Source of the DNA: Chloroflexota bacterium
GTDB taxonomy: Bacteria > Chloroflexota > Dormibacteria > Dormibacterales > Dormibacteraceae
Direction: 5' to 3'
Assembly: GCA_005881275.1 (NCBI GenBank)
Contig: VBEF01000042.1
Span: forward strand, 29,162 to 93,161
Length of the DNA: 64,000 nt
Shown piece after piece: positions 1 through 8,181 of the stretch (positions are counted from its first letter, which is position 1; every line of letters begins with the position of its first letter). A program made the translations under genes and the position numbers. Below the pieces are notes generated by a model. That model saw only the letters and a program-made list of their open reading frames with translations, was not told the origin of the DNA and ran no database searches.

Positions 1-633
1 GTGAACAACCTCTATCGACATGGCGCTCGCGTCTTTTACTCAGAGGTCGGCAACGTGCACGTCACGGGCCACGCCCAGCGCGATGAGCTCCGGGAGATGC
101 TGGATGCGGTCCGGCCTCGTTTCTTCATCCCGGTCCACGGCGAGTATCGCCAGCTTCTTCTTCACTCCGAGCTCGCGAAAGAGGCGGGAGTGGCCGCGGA
201 TCACATGGTGGTGGTGGAGGATGGCGAAACGGTCGAGCTCGACGCGGATTCGATGACGCGCGGAGAGAAGATCGGAACGGGGCTGGTCTATGTCGACGGC
301 CTCGGCGTGGGTGACGTAGAGCAGGTGGTGCTGCGCGACCGGCGGCATCTGGCCGAGGACGGGATCCTGGTCGTCACCCTGACGCTTGACCGGGATACTG
401 GAGCTCTGCGCGCGGGTCCTGAGCTCGTGTCCCGCGGCGTGATCGAGCCGGAGCTGTCCACCACGCTGATGGCGGATGCGCGGGCGGCTGTGCTGGAAAG
501 CATCGCGCGCTTCAGCGACTCGCACGCCGAGGTCAGCCTGCTCCAGGAAGTGGTCCACGACGCCGTGTCGAAGACGATCTACAAGCAGACGCGCCGGCGT
601 CCTATGGTCATTCCCGTCGTGACGGAGATATGA
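1..633 (+). CDS. rnj: Ribonuclease J, C-terminal part (5' end outside window)
   Basis: This is the distal part of an RNase J, a metallo-beta-lactamase/beta-CASP ribonuclease acting in mRNA decay and rRNA processing. The visible segment begins near motifs typical of the end of the catalytic core: GNVHVTGHAQRDEL followed by RPRFFIPVHGEYRQL, where the His residues belong to the beta-CASP active site. The C-terminal oligomerisation domain follows (about residues 90-210). The GTG at base 1 is an internal valine rather than a start, because the phosphoesterase domain with its HxHxDH motif is missing and must lie upstream. The stop overlaps the next gene by ATGA, so the two are probably translationally coupled. 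The family call is firm; the full length cannot be seen. Confidence 0.9.
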   Translation: MNNLYRHGARVFYSEVGNVHVTGHAQRDELREMLDAVRPRFFIPVHGEYRQLLLHSELAKEAGVAADHMVVVEDGETVELDADSMTRGEKIGTGLVYVDGLGVGDVEQVVLRDRRHLAEDGILVVTLTLDRDTGALRAGPELVSRGVIEPELSTTLMADARAAVLESIARFSDSHAEVSLLQEVVHDAVSKTIYKQTRRRPMVIPVVTEI

Positions 634-929
634 AGCTTCCGCCGCTTGCGCTGGTTGCGCCGAGCCTGTGTCCGCGTTGCGATCAGCCCGCGATGATGCT
701 CGACCATTCAGAGGAGGCGCGCTGCGCCCATTGCGGGTTGCAGATTCATCAATGCGCGAACTGTCGCGGCATCGCAGGTCCGTTCGACCGCTACTGCGGG
801 TTTTGTGGCTTTGAGATGGTGCAGGGGGAGAAGAGGCCGCTGTGGTGGCGGCTGTGGTTCCTGGCCGCGCTGCTGCCGGTCGCGCTGGGACTTGCGTACG
901 GGATCGCGCAAGCGCAGGTGCACCGCTAG
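630..929 (+). CDS. Double zinc-ribbon protein with C-terminal membrane anchor
   Basis: A 99-residue protein with four CxxC knuckles (CPRC, CAHC, CANC and CGFC, about residues 14-60), enough for two zinc ribbons. One hydrophobic segment near residues 74-94 (WWRLWFLAALLPVALG) should anchor it in the membrane with the ribbons in the cytoplasm. It starts in a 4-nt ATGA overlap with the RNase J gene, so it is the second gene of that transcript. I do not recognise a named family and no function can be assigned. Coding is supported by the conserved cysteine spacing and the coupling; nothing suggests it is broken. Confidence 0.75.
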   Translation: MKLPPLALVAPSLCPRCDQPAMMLDHSEEARCAHCGLQIHQCANCRGIAGPFDRYCGFCGFEMVQGEKRPLWWRLWFLAALLPVALGLAYGIAQAQVHR

Positions 930-951
930 CGCACCGTAACGCGTCAGGCCC

Positions 952-1011
952 GGATAGTCCGGACTAACCAGGCATCTGGCTTCGGACAACGCCGGATAGT
1001 CCGGACTATCC
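952..1011. repeat. Tandem pair of 18-bp palindromes between convergent genes
   Basis: Bases 994-1011 read GGATAGTCCGGACTATCC, a perfect 18-bp palindrome (20 bp with the flanking C and G). Bases 952-969 carry GGATAGTCCGGACTAACC, the same sequence with two mismatches to dyad symmetry. The copies are 42 bp apart start to start, about four helical turns. They lie between the 3' ends of the zinc-ribbon gene (+) and the next gene (-). They could form a bidirectional terminator or be two binding sites for a dimeric protein; no U-tract follows. Confidence 0.6.
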
Positions 1012-1022
1012 GAAAGTGTCGC

Positions 1023-1454
1023 CTAGCGGTCCAGCCGCTGACCACACTCCACGCAGAAGCTGTGCCGCCCGAGGTTGTGGTGCCCGCACGACGAACAGAC
1101 CAGCCGCCGCGGCGGATCCGCCTGCAGCCACCGCTCGTTCTCCCGCCGGTACCAGATGCCGTCCTCTGGCCCCAGCATCCAGCGCCTGCCCTCGTTGTCG
1201 AGCACAGCCAGATCTCGTACCGCGACGCGAAAGGCACGCGGCGGCAGGGTTCCGGTCCGACGCTCATCGACCAGATACCTGTATCGGATCTCGGCTTCAG
1301 CGAATGGATCGACCGCCACGCACGAGAGTATGCGGCCCGCGAAAGGGTAGAATCCAATCGGCTCAAGGGCCCGCAGCATGCGTCGCACCACATCCCGAAG
1401 CTCATCTCGATCTGGCGCCCGTCGCGCATCCGCCTCGCGTTCCAAAAGGAGCAA
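1023..1454 (-). CDS. Hypothetical zinc-ribbon protein
   Basis: A 143-residue reading frame convergent with the upstream zinc-ribbon gene. The C-terminus carries one zinc ribbon (CSSCGHHNLGRHSFCVECG, last 25 residues). The middle is rich in charged and aromatic residues (RWMLGPEDGIWYRRENERW) and looks like a compact globular domain. The longest frame begins with TTG at 1454 and would overlap the start of ftsK by 77 bases in antiparallel fashion. An internal ATG at 1379 (residue 26) would leave only a two-base overlap with the ftsK ATG and is equally possible. I do not recognise the family. Confidence 0.6.
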   Translation of the reverse strand: MLLLEREADARRAPDRDELRDVVRRMLRALEPIGFYPFAGRILSCVAVDPFAEAEIRYRYLVDERRTGTLPPRAFRVAVRDLAVLDNEGRRWMLGPEDGIWYRRENERWLQADPPRRLVCSSCGHHNLGRHSFCVECGQRLDR

Positions 1455-3675
1455 GCGCGTCGCGCGGCCGCGCCTGACATCCCGTCAGGTTCGGGAGATC
1501 CTCGGCGTCCTGCTCATGCTCGCCGCCCTCCTCGGTTTGCTGGCGATCGCAAGCCGCGCGCCCTCGATCCTGCAGGGCGTTCGCGACGGCATGGTCTTCG
1601 AGTTCGGCGTCGCATGGTTCGTTCCCGTGGCGGCTGCTCTCGCCCTCGGCGGCTATCTCCTCTGGCCCAAAGCGCCCCGGCCGCGCACGGTCGACCTGGT
1701 CGCGGGCCTCGTCGCCGTGCTCTCCCTCGTCGGACTGTTCGGCCTCGCGGGTGGCGGGGGAGGTTCGCTCGGTCGCGGGATCGACAGTTCGCTGGACGGA
1801 CTGGTCGGTTCGGTTGGGTCATGGGCGCTGCTCATCGCGGGCCTGGTCATAGGGCTCATCGTGACCATCCATTTCAGTCCCGGCGCCTTGCTCGCGACCG
1901 CGGTCGGCGCGGCTCGCGCCGCCTACGCCGAACGGGCGAGGATTCGCGGCCTCGTCGCCGTGCCCGCATCGGAGAAGGCCAAACCGGGCAGGACCGCGCC
2001 CGCGTCGTCTGATCTCCTGACCCGCTCGGCTGCGAGCTTCGCCACCGCGCCGGCCTCGCCGGATCAGCCGAGATTGTGGGATGTCGACGAGCCGGAGGAG
2101 CGGGCCGAGAGAAAACACCAGCCCGAGCCGGTGGCGGTCCGCGGGGATGAACCGCTCGCCGCACCCGCACACCCGACCGCGCCTGCGCCGGTGCTGCACG
2201 TCATCGCCGAGCCCGAGGACGACGTGCCCCAGATCGACTGGAAGCTGCCCTCGATTGCGCTCCTCGACACCGTGACCGCCCGGCGCGAGCGGATGGCGGA
2301 TGAGATCAAGCGCAACGTCAGGGTCATCGAGAGCACCCTTCAGACGTTCGGCGTCGAGTGCAAGATCGTTGGTGTCAACCCGGGCCCGGCTGTCACGCAG
2401 TACGAGGTGCAGCCTGGGCCGGGCGTGCAGGTCAAGCGCATAACGGCGCTGCAGAACGACCTGTCGCTGGCCCTCGCAGCGGCGCCCCTTCGAATCGAAG
2501 CGCCGATACCTGGCAAGTCAGCGGTCGGCATCGAGGTGCCGAACAAGTCGGCAAGCCTCGTCACGATCCGCGAGGTGATCGAGACCGCGGCCTTCCGCGA
2601 GGGCACCAACAAGCTGGCGCTCGGGCTGGGCAACGATGTGTCGGGTCAGTCGATCGTGGCTGACCTGACGCGCATGCCGCATCTGCTCATCGCCGGGGCG
2701 ACCGGGCAGGGCAAGAGCGTGTGCATCAATGCGCTCATCACAAGCCTGCTGTTCCAGGTCACACCCGACCACCTGCGCTTGCTTCTCATCGACCCCAAGC
2801 GGGTGGAGCTGACCGGCTACAACGGCCTGCCACACCTCGCGTTGCCGGTGCTCGTCGAGTCGCACCAGGCGGCGGCAGCATTGCGCTGGGCGGTCGCCGA
2901 GATGGACCGACGCTACAAGCTGTTCTCGGCCGAAGGCGTCCGCAACATCGCGGCGTACAACGAGAGGGCCACGCAGAAGCTCGCACGCACGCTCCCGTAC
3001 ATCGTGATCGTGATCGACGAGCTGGCGGACCTGATGATGGTCGCCGCGGGCGAGATCGAAGAGCTCATCTGCCGCATCGCGCAGCTCGCACGCGCGGTCG
3101 GCATCCACCTGATCATCGCCACACAGCGACCGTCTACCGACATCATCACGGGCCTCATCAAGGCCAACATCCCGTCGCGTATCGCGTTTGCAGTCGGCTC
3201 GCAGGTCGACAGCCGCGTCATTCTCGACACGGGTGGCGCCGAGAAGCTGCTGGGTCGCGGCGACATGCTGTACCAGCCGGTGGACGCGGGCAAGCCGACC
3301 CGCATCCAGGGCGCTTTCGTCAGCGACCCGGAGGTCGAAGGCGTGGTCAACTACTGGAAGTCGCAGGGCCCGCCGCGATACATGGAAGAGATCCTGGAAG
3401 AGGGCGCAACCTCCGAGTGGGAGGGGGAGAAGAGGGAGGAGCGCAAGCTCGACCCGCTTTTTGCGCGTTCGGCGCGCGCGGTCGCCGCCGAGGGTGCTGC
3501 TTCCGTCTCGCTCGTGCAGCGCAAGTTCAACGTCGGATACTCGCGCGCTGGCCGGATCGTCGACCAGCTCGCCGAGCACCGGGTGGTCGGCGGCTATCAG
3601 GGCTCGAAGTCGCGTGAGGTCTTGATGACCCTTCCCGACGTCGACGAGCTGTTGGAGCGCCTCGGTATCGAATGA
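1378..3675 (+). CDS. ftsK: DNA translocase FtsK/SpoIIIE
   Basis: A 765-residue hexameric dsDNA pump that clears chromosome termini from the division septum. A very basic Ser/Arg N-terminus (1-35) precedes about four membrane segments (roughly 42-62, 78-96, 104-124 and 146-168). A Pro/Ala-rich linker leads to the beta domain and the RecA-like motor: Walker A GATGQGKS near residue 440 and Walker B IVIVIDELADLM near 541, with the family motif IATQRPSTDIITGLIKANIPSR. The C-terminal gamma winged helix (about 695-760, SLVQRKFNVGYSRAGRI) reads KOPS-like polarity sequences. Length is normal. The start is weakly defined because the frame overlaps an antiparallel ORF. Confidence 0.93.
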   Translation: MRRTTSRSSSRSGARRASASRSKRSKRVARPRLTSRQVREILGVLLMLAALLGLLAIASRAPSILQGVRDGMVFEFGVAWFVPVAAALALGGYLLWPKAPRPRTVDLVAGLVAVLSLVGLFGLAGGGGGSLGRGIDSSLDGLVGSVGSWALLIAGLVIGLIVTIHFSPGALLATAVGAARAAYAERARIRGLVAVPASEKAKPGRTAPASSDLLTRSAASFATAPASPDQPRLWDVDEPEERAERKHQPEPVAVRGDEPLAAPAHPTAPAPVLHVIAEPEDDVPQIDWKLPSIALLDTVTARRERMADEIKRNVRVIESTLQTFGVECKIVGVNPGPAVTQYEVQPGPGVQVKRITALQNDLSLALAAAPLRIEAPIPGKSAVGIEVPNKSASLVTIREVIETAAFREGTNKLALGLGNDVSGQSIVADLTRMPHLLIAGATGQGKSVCINALITSLLFQVTPDHLRLLLIDPKRVELTGYNGLPHLALPVLVESHQAAAALRWAVAEMDRRYKLFSAEGVRNIAAYNERATQKLARTLPYIVIVIDELADLMMVAAGEIEELICRIAQLARAVGIHLIIATQRPSTDIITGLIKANIPSRIAFAVGSQVDSRVILDTGGAEKLLGRGDMLYQPVDAGKPTRIQGAFVSDPEVEGVVNYWKSQGPPRYMEEILEEGATSEWEGEKREERKLDPLFARSARAVAAEGAASVSLVQRKFNVGYSRAGRIVDQLAEHRVVGGYQGSKSREVLMTLPDVDELLERLGIE

Positions 3676-3739
3676 CGCAGGGTCCCGGTCGCGGATCCTC
3701 GCCCGCGAACCGTCGACGGCCGCAGTCTCGGGCCGATGG

Positions 3740-4789
3740 GTGCGCGCCAACGCGGGAATTCTCGGCATCCCGGTGCTCATGGCGCTCCTGCTCGTTCGTT
3801 TTCCCGGGCACGATCAGGTCGCGGCCGCGCTTTTCATCGCCTTCTCGCTGACCGACACGGTCGACGGTCAGCTGGCCCGCCGCAGCGGGACCGTCAGCGA
3901 CCTCGGAAAGTTCCTCGATCCGCTCGCTGACAAGCTTTTCGTGCTCGCCGTGCTGATCGTCCTGGTCCAGGAAGGCCTGGTTGCCGCGTGGGTCGTCGTC
4001 GTGATCTTTTCCCGCGAGCTCATCATCACGATTCTTCGTTCCGTCGGCGCCAGCCAGGGGCGCGTCATCTCGGCCGCGCCGCTGGGCAAGACGAAAACGG
4101 TGATGCAGATGGCTGCGGTCACGCTGCTCATCCTCCAGCGGCCTTACCCGGTGCTGGTTCCGCTCGCGGACGTGGCGGTTGCGGTGGCCGTCGTGTTCAC
4201 CTTGGGGAGCGGTCTGGACTACCTCTGGCGGTTCCGCTACCTGCTCGGCCCATTCGATACATCGCGCCTGCGCCCAGGACCGGCCGGCGGGGCGCCTGAA
4301 GCATCGCCGGCCGCCGAGCTGGGTCAAGTCTTGCGTGCCAACGGTCTAACCGTCTCCGTGGCCGAGTCATCGACCGGGGGCATGGTCGGCGCGTTGATCA
4401 CCGACGAGGCCGGAAGCTCGATTTATTTCCTGGGCGGGGTGATCGCCTACTCGAACCAGGCCAAGGAGCGTGAGCTGGGCGTTTCACGCGAGCTTCTGGA
4501 CAGCGTCGGGGCGGTGAGCCGTGAGGTCGCCGAGGCGATGGCGACCGGGGTGCGCCAGCGTTTCGGCACGAACCTGGCCGTGTCGGTGACGGGCATCGCC
4601 GGACCGGCGGCAGACGCGTCGAGCAAGCCGGTCGGTCTGACCTATATCGCTGTGGCGACCGAGACGCGCTGCTCGTCACGCCAGTTCAACTTCACGGGCG
4701 ACCGCGCGTCCAACCGCCGTCAGGCGGCGAACGAGGCTTTGCGGATGCTGAGCGCCGAGGTCCGCAGCATCCGCCAGGCGAGCCCTTGA
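3740..4789 (+). CDS. Fusion: PgsA-type phosphatidyltransferase + PncC (CinA C-terminal) amidase
   Basis: A 349-residue two-domain protein. Residues 1-170 are a CDP-alcohol phosphatidyltransferase of PgsA type, with motif D39xxD42G43xxA46R47, G56, D60 and D64 and several membrane helices; it should make phosphatidylglycerophosphate from CDP-diacylglycerol. Residues about 192-349 are the CinA C-terminal domain: nicotinamide-nucleotide amidase PncC, with AESSTGG, VSVTGIAGP and VGLTYIAV. In many bacteria pgsA and cinA are neighbours; here one frame runs through both with a short Gly/Ala/Pro linker. The GTG at 3740 leaves the first membrane helix rather short; no earlier ATG, GTG or TTG lies in frame after the ftsK stop. 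It sits directly before recA, as cinA often does. Confidence 0.88.
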   Translation: MRANAGILGIPVLMALLLVRFPGHDQVAAALFIAFSLTDTVDGQLARRSGTVSDLGKFLDPLADKLFVLAVLIVLVQEGLVAAWVVVVIFSRELIITILRSVGASQGRVISAAPLGKTKTVMQMAAVTLLILQRPYPVLVPLADVAVAVAVVFTLGSGLDYLWRFRYLLGPFDTSRLRPGPAGGAPEASPAAELGQVLRANGLTVSVAESSTGGMVGALITDEAGSSIYFLGGVIAYSNQAKERELGVSRELLDSVGAVSREVAEAMATGVRQRFGTNLAVSVTGIAGPAADASSKPVGLTYIAVATETRCSSRQFNFTGDRASNRRQAANEALRMLSAEVRSIRQASP

Positions 4790-4814
4790 CCGCCAAACAC
4801 ATGTTCGCTAGACT
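4786..4814 (+). promoter_or_regulatory. recA promoter with LexA (SOS) box in the spacer
   Basis: A -35 TTGACC (4786-4791) and a -10 TAGACT (4809-4814) are separated by exactly 17 bp. The spacer holds CAAACACATGTTCG (4794-4807), a close match to the Gram-positive/actinobacterial SOS box CGAAC-N4-GTTCG. The box begins 2 bp after the -35 and ends 1 bp before the -10, so bound LexA would block RNA polymerase. The -35 overlaps the stop codon of the preceding gene. The same geometry recurs at the two other SOS promoters in this window. Confidence 0.85.
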
Positions 4815-4899
4815 CTCCCAAACCGGCCTGTAAAGAACGTTGCTTCCCAACCTTCGACGTAGAACACTCGCCGCAACGACCTAGGAGGATTGACTGCAA

Positions 4900-6000
4900 G
4901 TGGACAAAGACAAAGACAAGGACAAGGACAAGGAACGGGATAAGGCCCTTGAGGAGAAAGGCAGAGCCCTCGATTCGGCCATGTCCCAGATCACGAAGAG
5001 CTATGGCAAAGGCGCGATCATGAAGTTGGGGGAGCACTTTGCGCAGCGCAGCGAGGTAACCGCCATCTCCACAGGTGCGCTGCCTCTGGACCTGGCGCTC
5101 GGAGTGGGGGGTATCCCGCGCGGCCGGGTGACCGAGATCTACGGTCCGGAGTCGGCCGGCAAGACCACCCTTGCCCTGCATGTCATCGCGGAGGCGCAGA
5201 AGGCTGGCGGCGTCGCGGCGTTCGTCGACGCGGAGCATGCCCTCGACCCGCTCTACGCGTCGCGGATCGGCGTCAAGATCGACGACCTCTTGATCAGCCA
5301 GCCGGACACCGGCGAGCAGGCGTTGGAGATCGTCGAGGTGCTGGTCCGCTCGAACGCCGTCGACGTGATCGTCATCGACTCGGTGGCGGCTCTGGTGCCG
5401 AAGGCTGAGATCGAGGGGGAGATGGGCGACTCGCACATGGGCCTCCAGGCGCGCCTCATGTCCCAGGCGCTGCGCAAGCTCACCGCGGCGATCTCCAAGT
5501 CGAACTGCGCCGTGATCTTCCTCAACCAGCTGCGCGAGAAGGTCGGGATCATGTTCGGCAACCCGGAGACACAACCCGGGGGCCGGGCGCTGAAGTTCTA
5601 CTCCTCCGTTCGCCTCGACATCCGCAAGGTCGAGGTCATCAAGAACGGCCTCGACTCGGTCGGCAACAGGGTGAAAGTCAAAGTCGTCAAGAACAAGGTG
5701 GCGCCGCCGTTTCGCTCCGCCGAGTTCGACATCCTGTTCAACGAAGGAATCTCGCACGAGGGAGCGTTGATCGACGCGTCGATCGAGTACGGGATCCTCG
5801 AAAAGAGCGGCACCTGGATGTCCTACGGCGACCAGCGGCTCGGCCAGGGTCGGGACAACGTCCGCAACTATCTGCGCGAGAACCCGACGCTGTGCGCTGA
5901 GATCGAGTCGAAGGTGCGCGAGAAGGCGGCTCTGGCGGCCGCGCCGCTGCGGACCGCTGCACCCCTCAGGTCGCCGGCAGGTGCATCTGAGGAGTTCTAA
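4900..6000 (+). CDS. recA: Recombinase RecA
   Basis: A 366-residue RecA: ATP-dependent strand exchange, and co-protease for LexA self-cleavage. Visible features are Walker [10 protein letters not shown] (near residue 82), the segment [20 protein letters not shown], the L2 loop containing GNPETQPGG, and the C-terminal domain. GTG start at 4900 is preceded by AGGAGG at 4883-4888. The first 15 residues are odd: an [11 protein letters not shown] run encoded by five tandem GACAAR hexamers, an acidic/basic tail absent from standard RecA. It is preceded by its own SOS promoter and followed by recX. No intein is present. Confidence 0.97.
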   Translation: MDKDKDKDKDKERDKALEEKGRALDSAMSQITKSYGKGAIMKLGEHFAQRSEVTAISTGALPLDLALGVGGIPRGRVTEIYGPESAGKTTLALHVIAEAQKAGGVAAFVDAEHALDPLYASRIGVKIDDLLISQPDTGEQALEIVEVLVRSNAVDVIVIDSVAALVPKAEIEGEMGDSHMGLQARLMSQALRKLTAAISKSNCAVIFLNQLREKVGIMFGNPETQPGGRALKFYSSVRLDIRKVEVIKNGLDSVGNRVKVKVVKNKVAPPFRSAEFDILFNEGISHEGALIDASIEYGILEKSGTWMSYGDQRLGQGRDNVRNYLRENPTLCAEIESKVREKAALAAAPLRTAAPLRSPAGASEEF

Positions 6001-6007
6001 GAAACCA

Positions 6008-6475
6008 GTGGCCGGGGCCCTCGATGCAGGGCTCCGGCTCGTCGCTCAGCGAAGCCACTCTCGGTTCGAGTTGCGCCGCAAGCTGGGACGCCGCGGGTAT
6101 GCCGAGGCGGAAGTCGACGCCGCCGTCGCCCGGCTGGTCGAGCTCCGGTACCTGGACGACCGGCTGTTTGCCGAGGGGCACGTGAGGCGGCGCTCCGCAA
6201 CCCGTGGCCCACTGGCGCTGTCCGCCGAGCTGGCGGCACGCGGTATCGACCGCTCCCTGGCCGACGGAGCAGTCCAGGGTTTCGACCCCGAGGCCCAGCT
6301 GGCCGCCGCGACCCGCCTGGTGGAGAGGCTGGCAGGCCGGAAGTCGTTCGCAGGCTACAGAGAGTTGCTTGATTCGGCCGGCGCGAAGGTGCTCCGCCGC
6401 GGATTCTCACCCGGGACCGTTCGGACCGCCTGCCGGGCGGTCTGGGAGAGGACGACCACCACCCGAGAAGCCTAG
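6008..6475 (+). CDS. recX: Regulatory protein RecX
   Basis: RecX binds RecA filaments and tunes their activity. The 155-residue product shows the three-helix tandem pattern of the family: RSHSRFELRRKLGRRGY, VARLVELRYLDDRLFAEGHV and LSAELAARGIDRSL. A GTG at 5981 would overlap recA by 20 bases, but the GTG at 6008 is preferred because GAGGAG (5989-5994) lies upstream of it and the family usually begins right at this helix. It is co-transcribed with recA, the common arrangement, and so should be SOS-induced. Confidence 0.88.
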   Translation: MAGALDAGLRLVAQRSHSRFELRRKLGRRGYAEAEVDAAVARLVELRYLDDRLFAEGHVRRRSATRGPLALSAELAARGIDRSLADGAVQGFDPEAQLAAATRLVERLAGRKSFAGYRELLDSAGAKVLRRGFSPGTVRTACRAVWERTTTTREA

Positions 6476-6487
6476 AATTTGCTGCAC

Positions 6488-6554
6488 GCGGGCCCACTCT
6501 GAGGCCCGCAAGTCATAGAGCCAACCCCAGGCGGGACCCCCTCTGAGTCCTGCC
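6488..6554 (+). other. Two tandem hairpins between recX and rny
   Basis: The first hairpin pairs GCGGGCC (6488-6494) with GGCCCGC (6503-6509). The second pairs GGCGGGAC (6530-6537) with GTCCTGCC (6547-6554), with one G-U pair. Both loops end in CTCTGA. There is no U-tract after either. They could end the recA-recX transcript in part or be a structured leader for RNase Y, whose mRNA is self-regulated in some bacteria; this function is inference. Confidence 0.5.
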
Positions 6555-6596
6555 GTGGTCACGCACTTTGACAATCGAATTAACGAGGTGCATGTC

Positions 6597-8129
6597 ATGT
6601 ACGTCTACGTATTGCTAGTGGTGGTGGCAGCGGCGGCCCTCGCAGCCGGTTTCGGAGTGGCTTATCTGCTCCTCAAGCGCCGGCAGAGCGACGGGAGTCA
6701 CGTCATGGAGCTCAAGGCTCAGCAAACGTTGTCCGAGGCCGAAACTCAGGCCAAGGAAAGGCTGCTGGAGGCCAAAGAGGAAGCCGTCAAAATCCGCACC
6801 GCCGCCGAACAGGAAGCCCGTGAGTATCGGGCACAGTCGCAACAGATCGAAAAGCGTCTTCTTCAGAAGGAGGAGAACCTCGACCGCAAGGGCGAGGACC
6901 TCAATCACCGCGAACGCGACATCTCCAACCAGCAGAAGGCGCTGGACGAGGTCAAGGCTCAGCTGGAAGACAGCTACCGCCAGCAGGAGAAGGAGCTCCA
7001 GCGCGTCGCCAACATGACGCGTCAGGAGGCCCAGGGCATCTTGATGGCCCAGGTGGAGCAGGACCTGCGCAACGAAGTCGCGCGCAAGGTCCGCGAATCC
7101 GAGCTTGCAGCCCGTGACGAAAGCGAGCGTCGGGCTCGGGAAATCGTGACCGAGTCGATTCAGCGCGTCGCCGCCGACCAGACCGCCGAGATCTCAGTCT
7201 CGGTGCTTCCGTTACCGACCGATGAGCTGAAGGGCCGGATCATCGGCAAGGAAGGGCGCAACATCCGCGCACTCCAGCAGGCCACGGGGATCGACCTCAT
7301 CGTGGACGACACCCCCGAGGCGGTGATCATCAGCGGCTTCGACCCGGTCCGCCGCGAGGTGGCCAGGGTCGCGCTCAACAAGCTCATAGTGGATGGACGC
7401 ATCCATCCGGCGCGCATCGAAGAGATCGTCGCCAAGTCCCGCCAGGAGGTCCTGCAAAGGGTCAAGGAGGAGGGTGAGGCGGCGGTCCTGGAGCTAGGCC
7501 TCCAGGGTCTGCACCCCGAGGTGGTTCGCCACCTCGGAATCCTGCGTTTCCGCACCAGCTACGGACAGCAGGTGCTGAACCACTCCAAAGAAGTGGCGCA
7601 TCTCGCCGCCATGATGGCGTCCGAGATCGGCGCCGACGTTCGCATCGCGAAGCTGTCGGGCCTCCTCCACGACATCGGCAAGGCCATCGACCACGAGGTC
7701 GAAGGGTCACACGCCGTGATCGGGGCGGACCTGCTCCAGCGACACGGGGTTCCCGCCCAGGTCGTTCACGCAGTGCGCGCGCACCACTACGACGAGGAAC
7801 CGCACAGCATCGAGGCGCTTCTTCTCATCGCCGCCGACGCGATTTCAGCGGCGCGCCCCGGGGCGCGCAGGGAGTCGCTCGAGGCTTACGTCAAGCGGCT
7901 CGAAAAGCTGGAGGAGATCGCCAACTCGTTCCAGGGCGTCCAGCAGTCCTACGCCATCCAGGCCGGCCGCGAGGTTCGGATCCTGGTCAAGCCGGAGCAG
8001 ATCGACGATACGGCTGCCCAGCTGATGGCAAGGGACATCGCCAAGCGCATCGAATCGGAGCTCAGCTTCCCGGGCCAGATCCGCGTCACTGTGGTGCGCG
8101 AGACGAGGGCCGTGGAATACGCGAAATAG
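6597..8129 (+). CDS. rny: Ribonuclease Y
   Basis: A membrane-anchored endoribonuclease that starts mRNA decay. The 510-residue product has an N-terminal membrane helix (about 3-25), a long charged coiled coil (about 30-190), a KH RNA-binding domain with [15 protein letters not shown] (about 208-222), and an HD domain with [12 protein letters not shown] and [10 protein letters not shown], holding the metal-binding His-Asp pair. ATG at 6597 is chosen over a GTG at 6555 because GAGG lies just upstream and the membrane helix then sits at the very N-terminus. The gene is followed by a strong terminator. Neighbourhood with recA, recX and ymdB is typical. Confidence 0.95.
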   Translation: MYVYVLLVVVAAAALAAGFGVAYLLLKRRQSDGSHVMELKAQQTLSEAETQAKERLLEAKEEAVKIRTAAEQEAREYRAQSQQIEKRLLQKEENLDRKGEDLNHRERDISNQQKALDEVKAQLEDSYRQQEKELQRVANMTRQEAQGILMAQVEQDLRNEVARKVRESELAARDESERRAREIVTESIQRVAADQTAEISVSVLPLPTDELKGRIIGKEGRNIRALQQATGIDLIVDDTPEAVIISGFDPVRREVARVALNKLIVDGRIHPARIEEIVAKSRQEVLQRVKEEGEAAVLELGLQGLHPEVVRHLGILRFRTSYGQQVLNHSKEVAHLAAMMASEIGADVRIAKLSGLLHDIGKAIDHEVEGSHAVIGADLLQRHGVPAQVVHAVRAHHYDEEPHSIEALLLIAADAISAARPGARRESLEAYVKRLEKLEEIANSFQGVQQSYAIQAGREVRILVKPEQIDDTAAQLMARDIAKRIESELSFPGQIRVTVVRETRAVEYAK

Positions 8130-8133
8130 TGAC

Positions 8134-8168
8134 AAAGGGAGTCCCGCTGCGGGCTCCCTTTTTCTTTT
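8134..8168 (+). terminator. Rho-independent terminator after rny
   Basis: AAAGGGAG at 8134-8141 and CCCGC after it pair with GCGGG and CTCCCTTT, giving a long GC-rich stem with a one-base loop, followed by a run of T with a single C (to 8168). This is a textbook intrinsic terminator four bases past the rny stop. The TTG that could start ymdB at 8167 lies inside its U-tract. Confidence 0.9.
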
Positions 8169-8181
8169 GCCTGAAAATCAG

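Noticed and set aside
2518..3780. 420-aa minus-strand ORF opposite ftsK
   Set aside because: Antisense to the conserved FtsK motor; no family features.
8167..8181. TTG 8167 as the ymdB start
   Set aside because: It lies inside the U-tract of the rny terminator and adds residues not found in the family.
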